In this document: positions 16,405-28,089 of the stretch, in pieces
How the letters are laid out: every line of letters begins with the position of its first letter
Numbering within the stretch: position 1 is the first letter of the stretch
NCBI GenBank assembly: GCA_032207245.1
Contig: CM063503.1
Span: 111,418,768-111,482,767, forward strand
DNA: 64,000 bases
Origin: Pardosa pseudoannulata
Taxonomy: Eukaryota; Arthropoda; Arachnida; Araneae; Lycosidae
Direction: 5' to 3'
Position numbers and translations under genes: made by a program
The notes under the pieces: generated by a model
Databases searched by the model: none
What the model saw: only the letters and a program-made list of their open reading frames with translations
Told to the model about the DNA's origin: nothing

Positions 16405-16970
16405 TTAACCCCTTCCGGTAAAATGACGAGTCTAGCTCGTCATTAGTTTTTCATTCCATACCGCACATTGACGAGCTACAGCCGTCATGCGATTAAAGTT
16501 ACTGTTTAATATGATAATTAATTTAGTTTAAAATTTCTAGTGTACTGAATTTGGCAACACTTTTATCACTTGTGAAAATCACAAGTCACTATTGCATATT
16601 GTTTACTTGGTACAAGTCATTGCCAAATTAATGAGTCAGAATAAAAGAAAACCTACTAAGAAATGCCGTGTGTGTTACAAGAATCAAATTAAAAGTGAGA
16701 CTACTTGGCGGTGTAAACAATTAAGAATTCCTTTGCACTTTGTTTTGAAAAGTACCACTAGCTTGAAGACTATTATCTGTATACCTTATTGATGTTTTGC
16801 TTTGATATTTTCTTAATTTTACTGCTTCTGATATTATTTAACACTATGTAAAAAGTGGATTTTAATTAAGAATATGTAAGAATTGTAAAATGAAACAAGT
16901 TTTTTAAATAAAAATTAAATGGTTATTTCATGCACAGTTTTTATTATTAAATCATACCGGAAGGGGTTAA
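16405..16970 (+). mobile_element. piggyBac-type element, internally deleted, TTAA-flanked
   Basis: TTAA at 16405-16408 and again at 16967-16970 bracket a 558-bp element. Its ends are perfect 12-bp inverted repeats, CCCCTTCCGGTA and TACCGGAAGGGG. TTAA target duplication is diagnostic of the piggyBac superfamily. Just inside the left end is a palindrome with arms ATGACGAG and CTCGTCAT, followed by a related GACGAG...CGTCAT pair near 16461-16480. The interior keeps only the 3' end of a transposase gene. It cannot move by itself, but its ends look intact. Confidence 0.88.
16592..16792 (+). pseudogene. piggyBac transposase, C-terminal cysteine-rich fragment
   Basis: This 66-codon open frame sits inside the TTAA-flanked element. 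After a basic stretch it reads KPTKKCRVCYKNQIK, then ETTWRCKQ. That matches the start of the C-terminal zinc-binding, RING-like domain of piggyBac transposases, which binds element ends. The second half of the finger is broken: after CKQ the expected Cys-x2-Cys and His ligands are not in frame, and the protein runs to a stop with no recognisable end. The DDD catalytic core and the N-terminus are absent, consistent with internal deletion of a formerly full-length element. The start codon is arbitrary. Whether the fragment is transcribed cannot be judged. Confidence 0.75.
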
Positions 16971-17119
16971 AGTACAAACATTGATACAATACACAAAATA
17001 TTTTGCATTCCTTTTACCCATTTCTAATAGTGATCTCCTACTTCACAAACAAAATATAGTCTATAAAATCTTGTAACTAGTGAATTAATATTTTGCCAAC
17101 AATCATTATTTGTCAAGCT

Positions 17120-17280
17120 GAGCCGTGGATAGCTCAGTTGACGAAGGCAACGCTTTCGTAACTGGAGGGTGTCGGGTTCAGATCCCGAGAAGGCCAAATA
17201 TCCACAGTGTTCGTTAAATATGATTGGGTGAAATATGTGTCGTGTAGTCCTCGTTATATATTTGAGTATCAACCTGTGAT
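17120..17280 (+). mobile_element. tRNA-derived SINE, family 2 (tRNA-Thr-like head)
   Basis: The segment starts as a tRNA-like sequence with an A-box-like TAGCTCAGTTGA (17130-17141) and a B-box-like GGTTCAGATCC (17175-17185). The anticodon-loop position reads TTCGTAA (CGT, threonine-like). It continues into a non-tRNA body ('GTTCGTTAAATATGATTGGG') that recurs after the related head at 27680. The recurring body and imperfect stems argue against a functional tRNA gene. Confidence 0.65.
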
Positions 17281-17579
17281 CAAATGTATAGTGGGATTTA
17301 TTTTTAATTGCGTTGTGTTAAATATTTTTATTACAATTTAACCACAGGTTCTGAGAAACTACAGACATAAATATGAAGAATAAACTAACCGCTAAAATGA
17401 TAGCAACCGAGACTAGCTTAATATAAAAAAAGTAAATTTATTATAAAATATTTATACATCTATTAACAAAACCAAAATGATGCTAGTTTTCATAAGTAAG
17501 CTTAGTCAATATATTTAAAATTAGTTCTGACAATTTTTTATACACTTAAGCAAATATTGTAAGTAGAGAGAGGACCTAA
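17281..17579. other. AT-rich spacer
   Basis: Nothing recognisable is seen. Confidence 0.5.
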
Positions 17580-18230
17580 TCTCGATTTCAAAAATGTAAA
17601 ATGGGTACCTTTGTGGGTCTAAAATGTTGGGCCCGTAACACTCCTGGTAAAAGGGTATCAATGGCTGATCAGGAGAGGGAATCTATACATCATCCGTTGA
17701 TGTGTTACAGACATCAGGGGCTTTCTCCTGAGTCTTTGGTGTACGGCCGTACTACTTTGTGCAGGAACACTTCCTAGCGGACTTGGCTGGACTCTCCTAG
17801 TCTGGACTATCGAGCACCTTCTTTTTGGGACCTCCGAACCAATCACTTCTCGGGCTTCCTAATCCATCTCCTCATTTTTTAGATTTTTCATATTTTATTA
17901 TCTCAAACTTTGTCCCCTCCTCCTTCTTGTCTTCCAATCGGGATAGTTGCCAGAATTTCATTGGTCTGACCAAACCCCACCCTGAGACCACCAACGTGAA
18001 CAGCCTTATCCCTTCTAATTGGGCACTGTCCCTTAGGGACTCATAAATACTCCACAAAGGTACATTCTTATTTAATGTCAAGTACGGAGACGGGATTCTA
18101 ATCTGGGACTGGAATCAGCACCCCGCCCGAGACAACCGTACAAGACTACAATATCCTTTTTATCGAGATTTATGATCCTCTAACAGTTTACAACGATGTG
18201 TTGAGGTCAGATTTAGATCCCGATCATTTT
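17580..18230. repeat. Unclassified GC-richer block, possible transposon or LTR relic
   Basis: Composition changes sharply from the AT-rich flanks. The block has no recognisable coding domain. A TG start ('TGTTGGGCCCGTAACACTCC' at about 17625), a TATA-like 'ACTCATAAATACTCC' and a GC-rich downstream part would suit an LTR. However, I found no matching CA end, no target duplication and no internal retroviral domains. It lies between a family 2 head and a family 2 body, so it may instead be an insertion into one SINE or composite element. Confidence 0.3.
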
Positions 18231-18545
18231 ACTTCATGTATGAATGAATCAATTATATAACAGATCTAAATCGCCTCATCACAATATGTTCATGGTCCCA
18301 ATGTCCTCCATGTTCTTAATCAATACCTCTGAGGAGGGAGACAAGCCTACTGGTCTTCTGCTTGGTCCCTGCTTCTTAATTAAGAGGACCCACTTGAGCA
18401 GGAGTCATACTTTCACCCTAGTGGTGCTGGTTAAAATGAAAGGCACACTCTTTTGCCTTAATTCGAGTAGCATATCACGCAATCGTCCTTGGCTTGATCT
18501 AGGCGCATCAGCAAGAAAAACAACAACATGTGTCAAGCTTCACCA
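18231..18545 (+). mobile_element. Family 2 SINE body copy
   Basis: Positions about 18285-18540 match 27810-28050 at moderate identity. Shared blocks include 'CAATGTCCTCCATGTTCT', 'AATCAATACC', 'GGTCTTCTGCTTGGTC', 'ACTTTCACCCTAGTGGTG' and a final 'ATCAG.AA.AACAACA'. No tRNA-like head is directly attached. The 102-codon open frame across it is not a gene. Confidence 0.65.
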
Positions 18546-21500
18546 TATATAGTAATTGTTACCCATTGGTTCTATTAAGGGTTATCTCAAGAAAAGGAAT
18601 AAGGTATTGTGTGTAGGCAGAGCGGATGAAGGGAGTTCACTTTGTTTTTCCCTTAAGATGCATTTGAATAAAATGTGAATAGTGTATATAATAACCGTTA
18701 ATAAAATCCCAACACTTTAATATTGCTAGTTCTTTTATATAATTTAACCCTTCATAAATATAGAATATGTATGTGTGCCTCTATGTTGAAATATATTTTA
18801 AAAAGTAAGGCTCTTAAATGAGGTACCCCCTGGCCCAGAGATATGGGGTGACCTATTCCCCTTCTCATATGTTTCTGCTCGTACACAAAACAATAAATCT
18901 ATAAAAGGATACCTTTAAGCGATATTGCTGTGTGTGTTTACTGTATAGATTGGTGGATACATTTATGAAGGAACATCTATTTACAAAAAAATTCGTAAAT
19001 TTCAAATCAAATAATCATCAATGAAACTACAGCTTACCGGTATTTCGACAGAACACTGTGCAGCTATAATGAATTCGTGTTATTCTCAAATATGAGAGAA
19101 GAACTTATTAAGGCATTAATTGGATGATTTTAAAATTTGTAAACGCGTACGGGTTGCATTTTTCCTTTATGTTGGAAAGGGAATTGGTTTCAATAAAACC
19201 TATTTGATTTCAATTTGAGGGAACAAAGACCTAAATAACACCTTCTTTGGGTTATAGTCCTTACTGTGTAAATAATCAGTGTATTTAGAAATTTCTATAC
19301 TCCAACTAAATTTTCTGTGATTTACAGTAGGAGTATTTTAAAATTGTACAATTTAATATCAATTGTAATAGCGTTTATATATACTTAAAATTTGTTTTAA
19401 TATATAAAAATATTTTAACAGTAACTTCAAATGAAGAATTTCATTGTAGTTCTATATTTCTCTCTAGCTGCAGTAAGAGACTTATACCCCGACCCAGCAT
19501 AAGCCAAACCGGACCAACTACAGTAAAAAATGCTTATTTTTTAAAATTAAATACGATTTAAAAAAAATTAATAAGGTGTCCTGAAACTAATTTGTGCTTA
19601 TGTATAAATAAAAGTTGAAAATATCAAAATATTTAGAAAATATTATAATAAAATTTCATATAAAATGCTATGTAATAAATATCACAGCACCTTTGATAAT
19701 TAAGCTGTAAATCATTAAATGTGTGTAACTAAAAAGCATCTGTTACGACACTGTCGAAATGTTAATTGATTACTATAGCTCATAAATTTAACACTTTGCA
19801 CTATCTTATTTTTCTTCTTTCGTGTCTAACCTGTATCACAAGAGAAATAGCTCTTGATATTAAGTTATAGTAGAGAAATATGTGACAATTTGTTAAACGT
19901 AAGAAAATTGTTGAATGCACAAAAAAAAATTCTTTCAAAATACTTGAAGAGCAAAATAATTTGCTATTTATTAATATCGATAATCAATATTTTAATAAAC
20001 TATAAAATTGTTTTAAATTCATGAGTTTAAAAGTTCATCATTTTCTTCACAGTGCAAAAGCTTTTATTTATTTATTTATTTTTGTTTAGTTGAAGTAGAC
20101 AGAAGATAAGTTGTTGTCAACGAGTACAAACAGAACTGATTGAGAATTTTAAAGTAGCACTCAATAAAAAGAAGAAATAAATTCATATTAAGATGAAAGG
20201 TATAATGTTTCATTTACAAGTAGTAAGAGGTGTTATAATGAAACATTAGGCTAAAGAAAAATAATAAATAATCTATTATAATCTTATAAGCCCCTATTAG
20301 TTTAACCCGCGTATTGAAGGAGAAATATCTAACCTTCTAAGCTAACAAACTAAACAACTTATCCTATTACCGTTCATTTATGTATAACAATGAGATATTC
20401 ACTTCCACTGGCTTTGAGGTGAGTGAAAAATTTCTGTAGAACAGCTATCGCTTTTAATACTATTTCCCAACATTTGAAATATGTAGTAGATGACATTTTT
20501 CTTGTGTTCAAATTAAAACAAATTAAAACTGCTTTATATACAAACCAAGTGAAATTCTTCAATACCAACCAGTATATTTTACTTAAAAGGTTTTAATAAA
20601 TACATGAAAACTGATAACAAGAAATACTTTATTTTACAGCATTTACTCATTCCTAACTTTAAAAAAATATAATATGCGGTTTATTTAGAAATTAGTCTAT
20701 GCATCACTGAAATTAAATCCGATTTCGCAATCATTATTTTATGCATTTTTCAGATGTGTAACTAGGACGTGCACAGTTAAACTATATACTTTCATCGCGA
20801 AATTGTAGTTTTATTATAGAAAAAGACTAACAACACGCAAATTCCAGCGACATCCACAAGACCACACAATGCACATATGATAGCCTGGATGTTGGCTATT
20901 TAATATGCATATTGTTAGGACACTAATTCATTTTCACGACAGATTTTAAAATTATTTAAGGTTATTAAATGACATATATAATTAAAACTATTACTTTTAC
21001 TCTCATTGAAATAACATAATTAGGCTGATGGCAGTTATAACACCTATTTACTTTGAAAACTATTACTTTTTTTTATTAATCAAATACGCTTTATACTATT
21101 TAGGTTAAGACAGTCACGGGTAAAATTTATTCCTCTTAAGAATCATTTACAGCAATTCATTCTGAGATTGCAAATTTTATCTGTATTTCAAATATGTTAG
21201 TGCACTTCTATAGTCATTTAGTTTCAGGTTTCATCCACTCGTAATACAATGGCTCCAATAAAGTATTTTGTTTTTAAAAGCTAGTAGTAATTATAAGTTT
21301 ATTTGGTGAATACGTCATTAAGACTGGGTATATACGACGTATATTAATAAATTTAAATGAATTTTTAATTAAGTGATGAATATCATTTCATTCTATAAAA
21401 AGAGGAATCTGATGTACAAATTCTTCAAAAAAATCATGTTTTAATCCGAAATGAATTATTCTATCATATAAATGAAGTCTTTAAAAAGATAAACTCTATT

Positions 21501-23144
21501 AAGATTCATTTTTCTGTATAATATGCAAAAGTATTTTTATTATCAGATTACTAAACAAATGTATTAAATAAATGGAGTGTATTCGGAAATGTGGGATTCA
21601 AACTAAACCATAAATTAAAGCGATACATATAAAAGAAATTAATCAGAACTTCCAAAATGCTAAGTTTTACTTGCTAATATTTTAATTGAAAATATTAAAG
21701 GTATGAATGCATAAATCAAGAAGGTATAGGTAAAATTAAATTCATTAATTATACTAATGACATTATCCATCTATAAATTTAATATCAGTAAAATAAGTTT
21801 CATATTTCAGAAATAATGAAAAAATTATAAATAATTTGTTAGGAATTTTTCGAAATTAATTAAATAAAGTAGTTAAAAATTCATCCAACGTACATCACTA
21901 AAATTAGTAAAACCATTGATAGATTAAATCAATTTTTCAGATATTTTAATGAACGGCATTGTTATAATTAATGGCTTTATCTGAAAAATTGTCAGCATCC
22001 TTTTTCCTATCTTTCTCAATTACGATAAGTGGTTCTATTTAAGATGTTGCAATACGTACGGCTTGATAGCTTGTACTAGCATATCTAAAACAATTTCATC
22101 TCGTAAAAGCTTTATACTTTATTAAATTACTTGTGATATCGGATAATCAACTTTTCAGTTGTTTCGTGTCATAATAATAATGTCATATGTGAGATAATTG
22201 TTTAATATGCTTTGTATTCTGCGTGTTATTCAAATGGAAATTCAATAGAAATTTTATATTAAAGTAGTATGGCGGAAGTTTGTACTATTGCAGTACTTAA
22301 AAGAAAAACATTTTTTCCACTTTAAATAGTATGTATTTATATGGATAATCTTCATTAAAAAAACGGGAGTAAGCAAATTTTAATTCTCACAAAATGTCTG
22401 AAAATATCTGGAGCATTTCTAGCGAAAATGACATAATCTATTTAGTCGTCTCCGTAACAAAAAACTATATTTTTTCGTCACAAAGAAACCAATTTTTATT
22501 TATTTAGCTTAAAATCATTTTAAGCTACTTATTTTAGTCTACAAGTACAACACAAAATTTTATTCATTAAAAAATTGCTGTTTGCGTATTTTTCCCTTCT
22601 TATATTGTTGTTATCTGATTTCTTAATGAGATTTTCTCATTACAAAACTGAAATAATTCTTTGAAATGAGCAAAATGTTTCATTTTTTTTGTGACGTTGA
22701 TCTGCCTAAGATTCTAAAGGATTATTTAAAATTTTATTTTAATTACTATTTGATATATTTCATATCCTCCGTACTGATAATTTCTTTTCAGTAAATATAT
22801 CTAAATATAATGCTATATACATATATAGAACAAATGTTTTTAGTTAATGTCTGCGTTTAATCCACAAGACATTTCTGCAAGAGGAATATACATAAGAGTA
22901 AAACTTTAGGCATTCTTCAAACTTTTAAATGCTAGATATATTAGAATGTAAAAAATATTTTAAGATAAGATAAATTTTTAAACTTTTAAAAGTAAATTTT
23001 TAAAAGTAAAATTATATAAATTATAAGTAATTTTCGATGCACTGGTGTGGCAAATTTCCGTTAAGTTTAGTGCAATTGAGTTAGCGATAAACTGTGCCAA
23101 CAACAGCTTAAAAGTGTGCCTGTTGGAAATGCTTCAGCATTTTT
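18546..23144. other. AT-rich intergenic sequence
   Basis: No gene is supported in 4.6 kb. Minor structure includes a short inverted repeat at 21930-21943/21978-21991 (CAATTTTTCAGATA and its complement) and a 21-bp palindrome at about 22507-22527 (AGCTTAAAAT arms). Confidence 0.5.
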
Positions 23145-23242
23145 ATATCTCTTGAAAAATTAGTTAATTTTTCAAGTGATATATAAATGGAATTAATCCA
23201 GAAAAATTGAATTGGTTAATTCAATTTTTCCTGATTAATTCC
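23145..23242. repeat. Two adjacent hairpins
   Basis: Hairpin 1 spans 23145-23182: 18-nt arms with one mismatch around a 2-nt spacer, so the practical loop is larger. Hairpin 2 spans 23189-23242: 25-nt arms with two mismatches around a GGTT loop. Only 6 nt separate them. They could be a foldback mobile element, a recombination product or a small-RNA source. No coding sequence is attached. Confidence 0.8.
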
Positions 23243-23576
23243 TTAAAACTTGCTATGATTGCCGCTCCATGGGAAAGATCACATAAAGTGTATTTTTGTA
23301 TGGGTATCACCTCCAAATATTTTTTTTAAAGTCAAATGACTAAAACAGTAGTTTCTAACATTTTAAGAAGTGATGAGGAAATTTATAGTCAAAACATTAA
23401 TAATTACATTTAATGGAATTTCAGTGCGTCAAACGATCTACTACATGAAAAAAAAAAAATTCAAAGTCAATGGTGATTCAGAGATTATGTTTTAGTTTTT
23501 TTTTTACATTTTAAAAGAAATGGGGGTATTTAATATATCTAAGAATCCTATCTTCAGTGACCGAAAGGACCATTTA

Positions 23577-24250
23577 AAGCAGCTCACAGAAAAGGGGCTG
23601 AGGTCATGGCTCCTCTTGTGCCGATTACCATTGTCCTCTGTACAATGACAAGCCCGTTTGCAGTGGTGTCGATCTCATTCGAACTGGAATTTCTACTGAC
23701 TGGAGTAGAATAGTCTTCAGTAATGAGTCTCGCTTTGAACGTAGCCCCAATGGCCAGCGAAGAAGTGTCTGAAAACTCCCTTTAAAGAGGTAGGATACCA
23801 ACCTGACTATTTTCCTGCATACAGACCAACAACCACAAGTGATAGTGACATTTCATTTCATAATAGGACCCCTTTGGTTGTCATCCATGAAATCCTTACA
23901 GCATAGCGGTACGTCAAAGAAGTTCTACGTCCCTTTGTGTTGCTCTTAATATCACGCAATGAGCTTAAACTTCAGCAAGATAATGCCAGGCCCCACATTG
24001 CACTTTTGTCTACTGCTTTTCTTCGTGCTTGTCGAACGCTACCTTGGCCAGCAAGTACCCCTGATTTCTCTCCTATTGAGTACGTTTGGAGCATTATAGG
24101 CAGGGTCATTCATCCATCTCTGTATTGGACGACCTAACTCTCTAGTTGGACAAAATTTGGCACAATATCCCTCAGGAGGACATCAGCCATCTCTACCAAT
24201 CAATGCCAATAAATGATTGCATAAAGGCTAGAGGTTAACAAACGAGTTAT
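23577..24250 (+). pseudogene. Tc1-like transposase pseudogene
   Basis: Read piecewise on the plus strand, the segment matches a Tc1-family DDE transposase. Near 23597 it carries the usual 'LRSWLLLCRLPLSSVQ'-type segment. Near 23700-23750 is the block that normally holds the second catalytic Asp (W...FSDES), here with stops. At 23937-24137 an uninterrupted stretch contains QQDNARPH and then PDFSPIEYVW, the motif with the final catalytic Asp and Glu region. Near 24210 'NDCIKARG' marks the usual C-terminus. Several stops and at least one frame change break it, so no active enzyme can be made. Neighbours are noncoding. Confidence 0.85.
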
Positions 24251-24401
24251 TGAATTTTTCACTTTGTGAAGCTCTATCCCTTGAATAAATCATCCAATTT
24301 TTCTCAAATCGTAATTATTTCTTTTTCTGTACATGTACATCACATCTATCGACTTTCATCCCATTCGAGTAACTCCTTCTTGGTTCGTCTTTGTGTAAGA
24401 G
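23577..24401 (+). mobile_element. Tc1-like element, 5'-truncated
   Basis: The segment holds the 3' two-thirds of a Tc1/mariner transposase and then a noncoding tail, 'ATAAATCATCCAATTTTTCT' followed by 'GTACATGTACATCACATCT'. From memory these resemble the 3' flank of spider Tc1 copies. The right end runs directly into the (TA)n tract at 24402, which fits insertion at a TA target. No left inverted repeat was found. It is an old, immobile copy. Confidence 0.7.

Positions 24402-24462
<61 letters not shown>
24402..24462. repeat. (TA)n microsatellite
   Basis: A (TA)n tract with one C interruption (24417) abuts the right end of the Tc1-like element. Confidence 0.95.
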
Positions 24463-24463
<1 letters not shown>

Positions 24464-26159
24464 ACACAGCGAAAAGTAATTCCGTCTGTTACAATAAAAG
24501 TTTAGCCCTTATTATATTTATTTGCCCAAGTTTTCTGGGCAAGAAGCCTAAGAAAATAGACTATTGAAATAAACAGTCAGAGCACATTGAAAAGAACTGC
24601 AAATTCGTAAAAGACGTTAAAATTTATTTTAGATCTATAAATATGACATGTTCCTCGGTCAAAGGCAGAGAAGTGAATTCTTATGAAAACATTTTTCTTT
24701 TAGAGAAATGGACTCCACAACGAGACGCGGAGACGAATTTCTTCCCAGAGGAAGTAACTTAGTCAGCTCTTCTCAACAGTAAAAAGGATCTCAGATCGTT
24801 AAAAAGAGTGAGCAATTTTATTGAGATAGCTGGAAAATGTGGTGAATTAACAAATAATTTGCACTTATTTCAAAGTTAGGTTTTTGAAATGGGTTTGAAG
24901 AATTCAAATCGTGGACCCTCCTTTAGATAATATATTTTGCAGTTGAGAAAATAGATTTGAAGGATTAAGAATAAGAAACAGGAAAATGTTTAATACTGTA
25001 TTATACATTTTAAGTATAATAATTTTGATATATTACATAGCTATAATCATGATTTATTTGATTCATTAATACTAAGTTTTAACCAGTATATAATAGCAAA
25101 TATGTTTTGTAATTAATAAGAAAATAAAGACTTTATTAAACTTTTTTAGTCAGTGATGCCCTAATTATTTTAATAAAAACTAATATATTTTTGAGATTAA
25201 ATTTGTCAAAGAAGCCAAAAAATATTCGGTTTTAAATTTTTATGTTATTTAAGTGAAATCTTAATTTACATATATTGAAGGAATTTCGTTTAGTGAACAA
25301 TCGTAAGTGAGACGTTGGTGCGAAAATAAAATTGTAGAAAAACTTAGAATATAAATAAATGAATATTTCCTCTCATTTTCACCTACCTTCCAACGATCTA
25401 AATCATACCAAACAGAAAATATTTCTTCCTATTATTGAACTTTTGAAGCATGTAATTTTGGGATATGCCATTTCCTGACGTCCTCTTGACTTCGATTTAC
25501 TATTTGGAATCTAGTATTCGTCGAGTATTTTCAAGCAATCTGAGCAGAACTTAAATCTTTACAGACGCTCGAAGCAAATTGAATTTCTAAAGCTTCTGTG
25601 ATTTGAAATTTTGGGGAAAATATTAAAAACGAATTATATTTCTGCCTCAAAATTCGCCTTTTAGAAGAAAAACTAAAATTAAAGTTAAAAAAACAGAAAC
25701 AAATAAAAAACTTTTCAATATAAGATTTAGCATTTTAATCAAGAAGGTAATTTCAAGAGGGATGTTTCACATCTTGGAGTATCCAGATGTCTCAAAATAT
25801 TTCCGTTAAATCTGTAATTCAATACGGCATGCTTTAAATTTGAATTTTCGAGAAAACTTATTTTGCACTGCGACCATTGAAGTCTCAAGCTTTATATGCA
25901 ATGTTATAAGCAAAATATTTATATTTTTTTTAACAGAAAATGAAATTAATCAAAACAAATTATACATCATATTTTAATTTACTTCAAAATACCTTTTAAG
26001 TTTTTTATAAAACATTTTTGCAGTAGATTTAATAAAATCATTAAAATGAGATAAAAAAATGACGAATTTTAAAAGATAAGTTACTAATTATAGAAATTTG
26101 TTAGATATTTCAAAAATTATTTATTGGAAACTAATTTTTTTCCTTAACGAAATACAGTT
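24463..26159. other. AT-rich intergenic sequence
   Basis: No gene is supported. A small stem (TTGCCCA/TGGGCAA) lies at 24522-24542. Around 24640-24790 is a slightly GC-richer stretch of unknown origin. Confidence 0.5.
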
Positions 26160-26792
26160 TTAACCCTCTAAGCGGTTCGCACGTACAATTCCGCCAAACC
26201 GAAGATGTCTTCAAAGCGGTTATCAGTACAATTTTCGACCTCCAGAAACGCTCCGAAAATGGATGTAATGTACATTTCTGACAGTGCTTTTCTCCATGGA
26301 ATTTTGCGGTAGGAGGATCAAGTTGATTGTTTATTAGATGCACCCCTCTTTGACTAACATTTATTGAGGGATACACCTTCCTAAAGTACAAAGACGCTGA
26401 CAGCTTTTCATGGCTTTGTAAATTTCTATTTCGAAGTATTTCGTTTGCGGTACCAGATGTATTTCTAACTGCACCACTTAAATATCTTGGAAGACTTTCG
26501 TAAAAAATATAAATTAGTCTCTCAAAGAATATTTTTATCTGTACTTTTAGAATCTATTATTTCTTATGGGGTGATCTTCGAGACCTGACGAACTTTATGT
26601 GTATTAAAAATTAACAGTCTATTTATAACCTGAAGTAAAGGGACAATAAAGAGGGTTGATTTCCTGTATTCTATTCTAGTCGATCAAAGGTGAAATAAAA
26701 AATCATAGAACGCTTTGGCCACTGACACAGTAAACCTTCAGCGTATATTTTAGAGACATTTTTTTCTCGATACGTTCCACTCGGAGGGTTAA
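26160..26792. mobile_element. TTAA-flanked piggyBac-like MITE
   Basis: TTAA at 26160-26163 and 26789-26792 bracket 625 bp. The left end reads CCCTCTAAGCGGTTCG; the right end, complemented, reads CCCTCCGAGTGGAACG. These are imperfect inverted repeats, identical at about 12 of 16 positions. TTAA target plus CCCT termini indicate a piggyBac-like non-autonomous element. The interior has no recognisable transposase, and the 86-codon minus-strand frame crossing the left end is chance. It is older than the element at 16405, judging by the diverged termini. Confidence 0.65.
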
Positions 26793-27554
26793 TGGTTATA
26801 TACAATTTAGTGGTTATTTTAATGGTTTTATACAGTTAGGTATTGTAATTTTAAGTAATAATAAAAAGTTTTGTCTAATATCGGAAATTTAATCAATTGT
26901 AATTCAACATACTATTATAAAGAAAAAATGTATTACGAAAGGCTATTAACTAATTATTTTTGCATTAGTCTACATTTATAGCTTTAAAAAATAATAATTT
27001 ATAAATAATCAAATTTTAAAGAATAGAAAGCAAAATCACAAAATTCAAATTAAAATAATCCGATTTGTATATCATGACTTTGTTTTTTGTTTAGTATATC
27101 GTACATTTTCTTTTTTTTTTGTATGATGCTACATCAAAATCATCATTTAAAGTTAGCTTTCAACATTTAAGAAATATTGCGTTTCTCAAGTTGTTGTATG
27201 TCAAGTTTACTCACTACTTTTTGGCGCAGAACAGAAGAACTAATATTTGTGATATACTTTTAACATAAATATTTAGTTCAGTACTGAAATAATTTGAGAG
27301 TAAAATACTACTTTTACTCTATATCAAGCAGGAATAAAAATCAAAAATTCAAAATAATTCTCCAATGTTAATGTGTTTTATACTTCTAAAAATGATCTTT
27401 AAATCAGTGTTTCAATTCTTTAATAAGCATTGCTGTTATTTTTGTTTCTAACACTACCTGGATAAACTAAACATGATTTGAGCTGTACGTTACTTGTATT
27501 AAGGCAAAGGGGTGCGAATTTTGAACTAATGAGGCCCATTAGGCTTAGAGAACG
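26793..27554. other. AT-rich intergenic sequence
   Basis: Nothing recognisable is seen until the family 2 cluster. Confidence 0.5.
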
Positions 27555-27660
27555 ACTTTGTTCAAGTGGATCCTCCTAATTTAGTAGCAGGGACCAAGCA
27601 GAAGACCATACTCTTGGCCTGATACCCTTATATGTATTGTTTGAGAACTTTACATTGTGA
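27555..27660 (-). mobile_element. Family 2 SINE body fragment, inverted
   Basis: The complement matches the family 2 body at 18285-18410 ('GGTCTTCTGCTTGGTCCCTG', then 'GGATCCACTTGA'). It lies in opposite orientation to the adjacent family 2 copy at 27680, so the two bodies can fold back on each other. Confidence 0.65.
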
Positions 27661-27679
27661 GCCGTAATATGTTTTATGT

Positions 27680-28055
27680 GAGCCGTGGTATCACAGTCGA
27701 CAACGGCAAGGTTCTCGTAACTGGAGGGTTGCAGATTCGGAGCCCAAGACTGCCCAAAATAAGCTGTTTTCGTTAAAAGTTACTGGGTCACGTAAAATAC
27801 GTTCGTGGTCACAATGTCCTCCATGTTCTCAATCAATACCCCAGAGGGTGGCAGGCCAAGCCTATAAGGTCTTCTGCTTGGTCACTGCTTCTAAATTACG
27901 AGGATCCACTTGAGAATAAGTAGTACTTTCACCCTAGTGGTGTTCGTTAAAAGAAAGCCCCCCCCCGCTTTGCTTTTATACGAGTAGAGTGTAGTTTAAT
28001 CGTGCTTGGTTTGACAAAGTGTCATCAGAAACAACAGCAACATATTTTACGTGCC
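27680..28055 (+). mobile_element. tRNA-derived SINE, family 2, long copy
   Basis: This copy has a tRNA-like head ('AGCCGTGGTATCACAGTCGA', then 'CGTAACTGGAGGGTT' and a degenerate B box). The body shared with 17210-17240 ('TTCGTTAAAAGTTACTGGGTC') follows, then the block shared with 18285-18540. It is the only place where head and body are joined, and so it defines the family's order. The promoter boxes are decayed. Confidence 0.7.
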
Positions 28056-28089
28056 TCAGTCACCTTTAAGGAACGAATCTTAGTATGGC

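Noticed and set aside
17120..17196. Possible functional tRNA-Thr (CGT)
   Set aside because: The stems do not pair cleanly, and the same head with the same non-tRNA body recurs at 27680, so it is a SINE head.
18244..18552. 102-codon open frame
   Set aside because: It falls entirely on the family 2 SINE body shared with 27810-28050, which is noncoding and frameshifted there.
24697..24783. Short open segment after a good acceptor-like TTTTTCTTTTAG, possibly a small terminal exon
   Set aside because: Two frames are open for only 17-25 codons with no domain, and there is no partner exon. It is probably chance or repeat debris.
26131..26391. 86-codon minus-strand frame
   Set aside because: It crosses the left boundary of the TTAA element, so it is not a single ancestral gene, and has no transposase motif.
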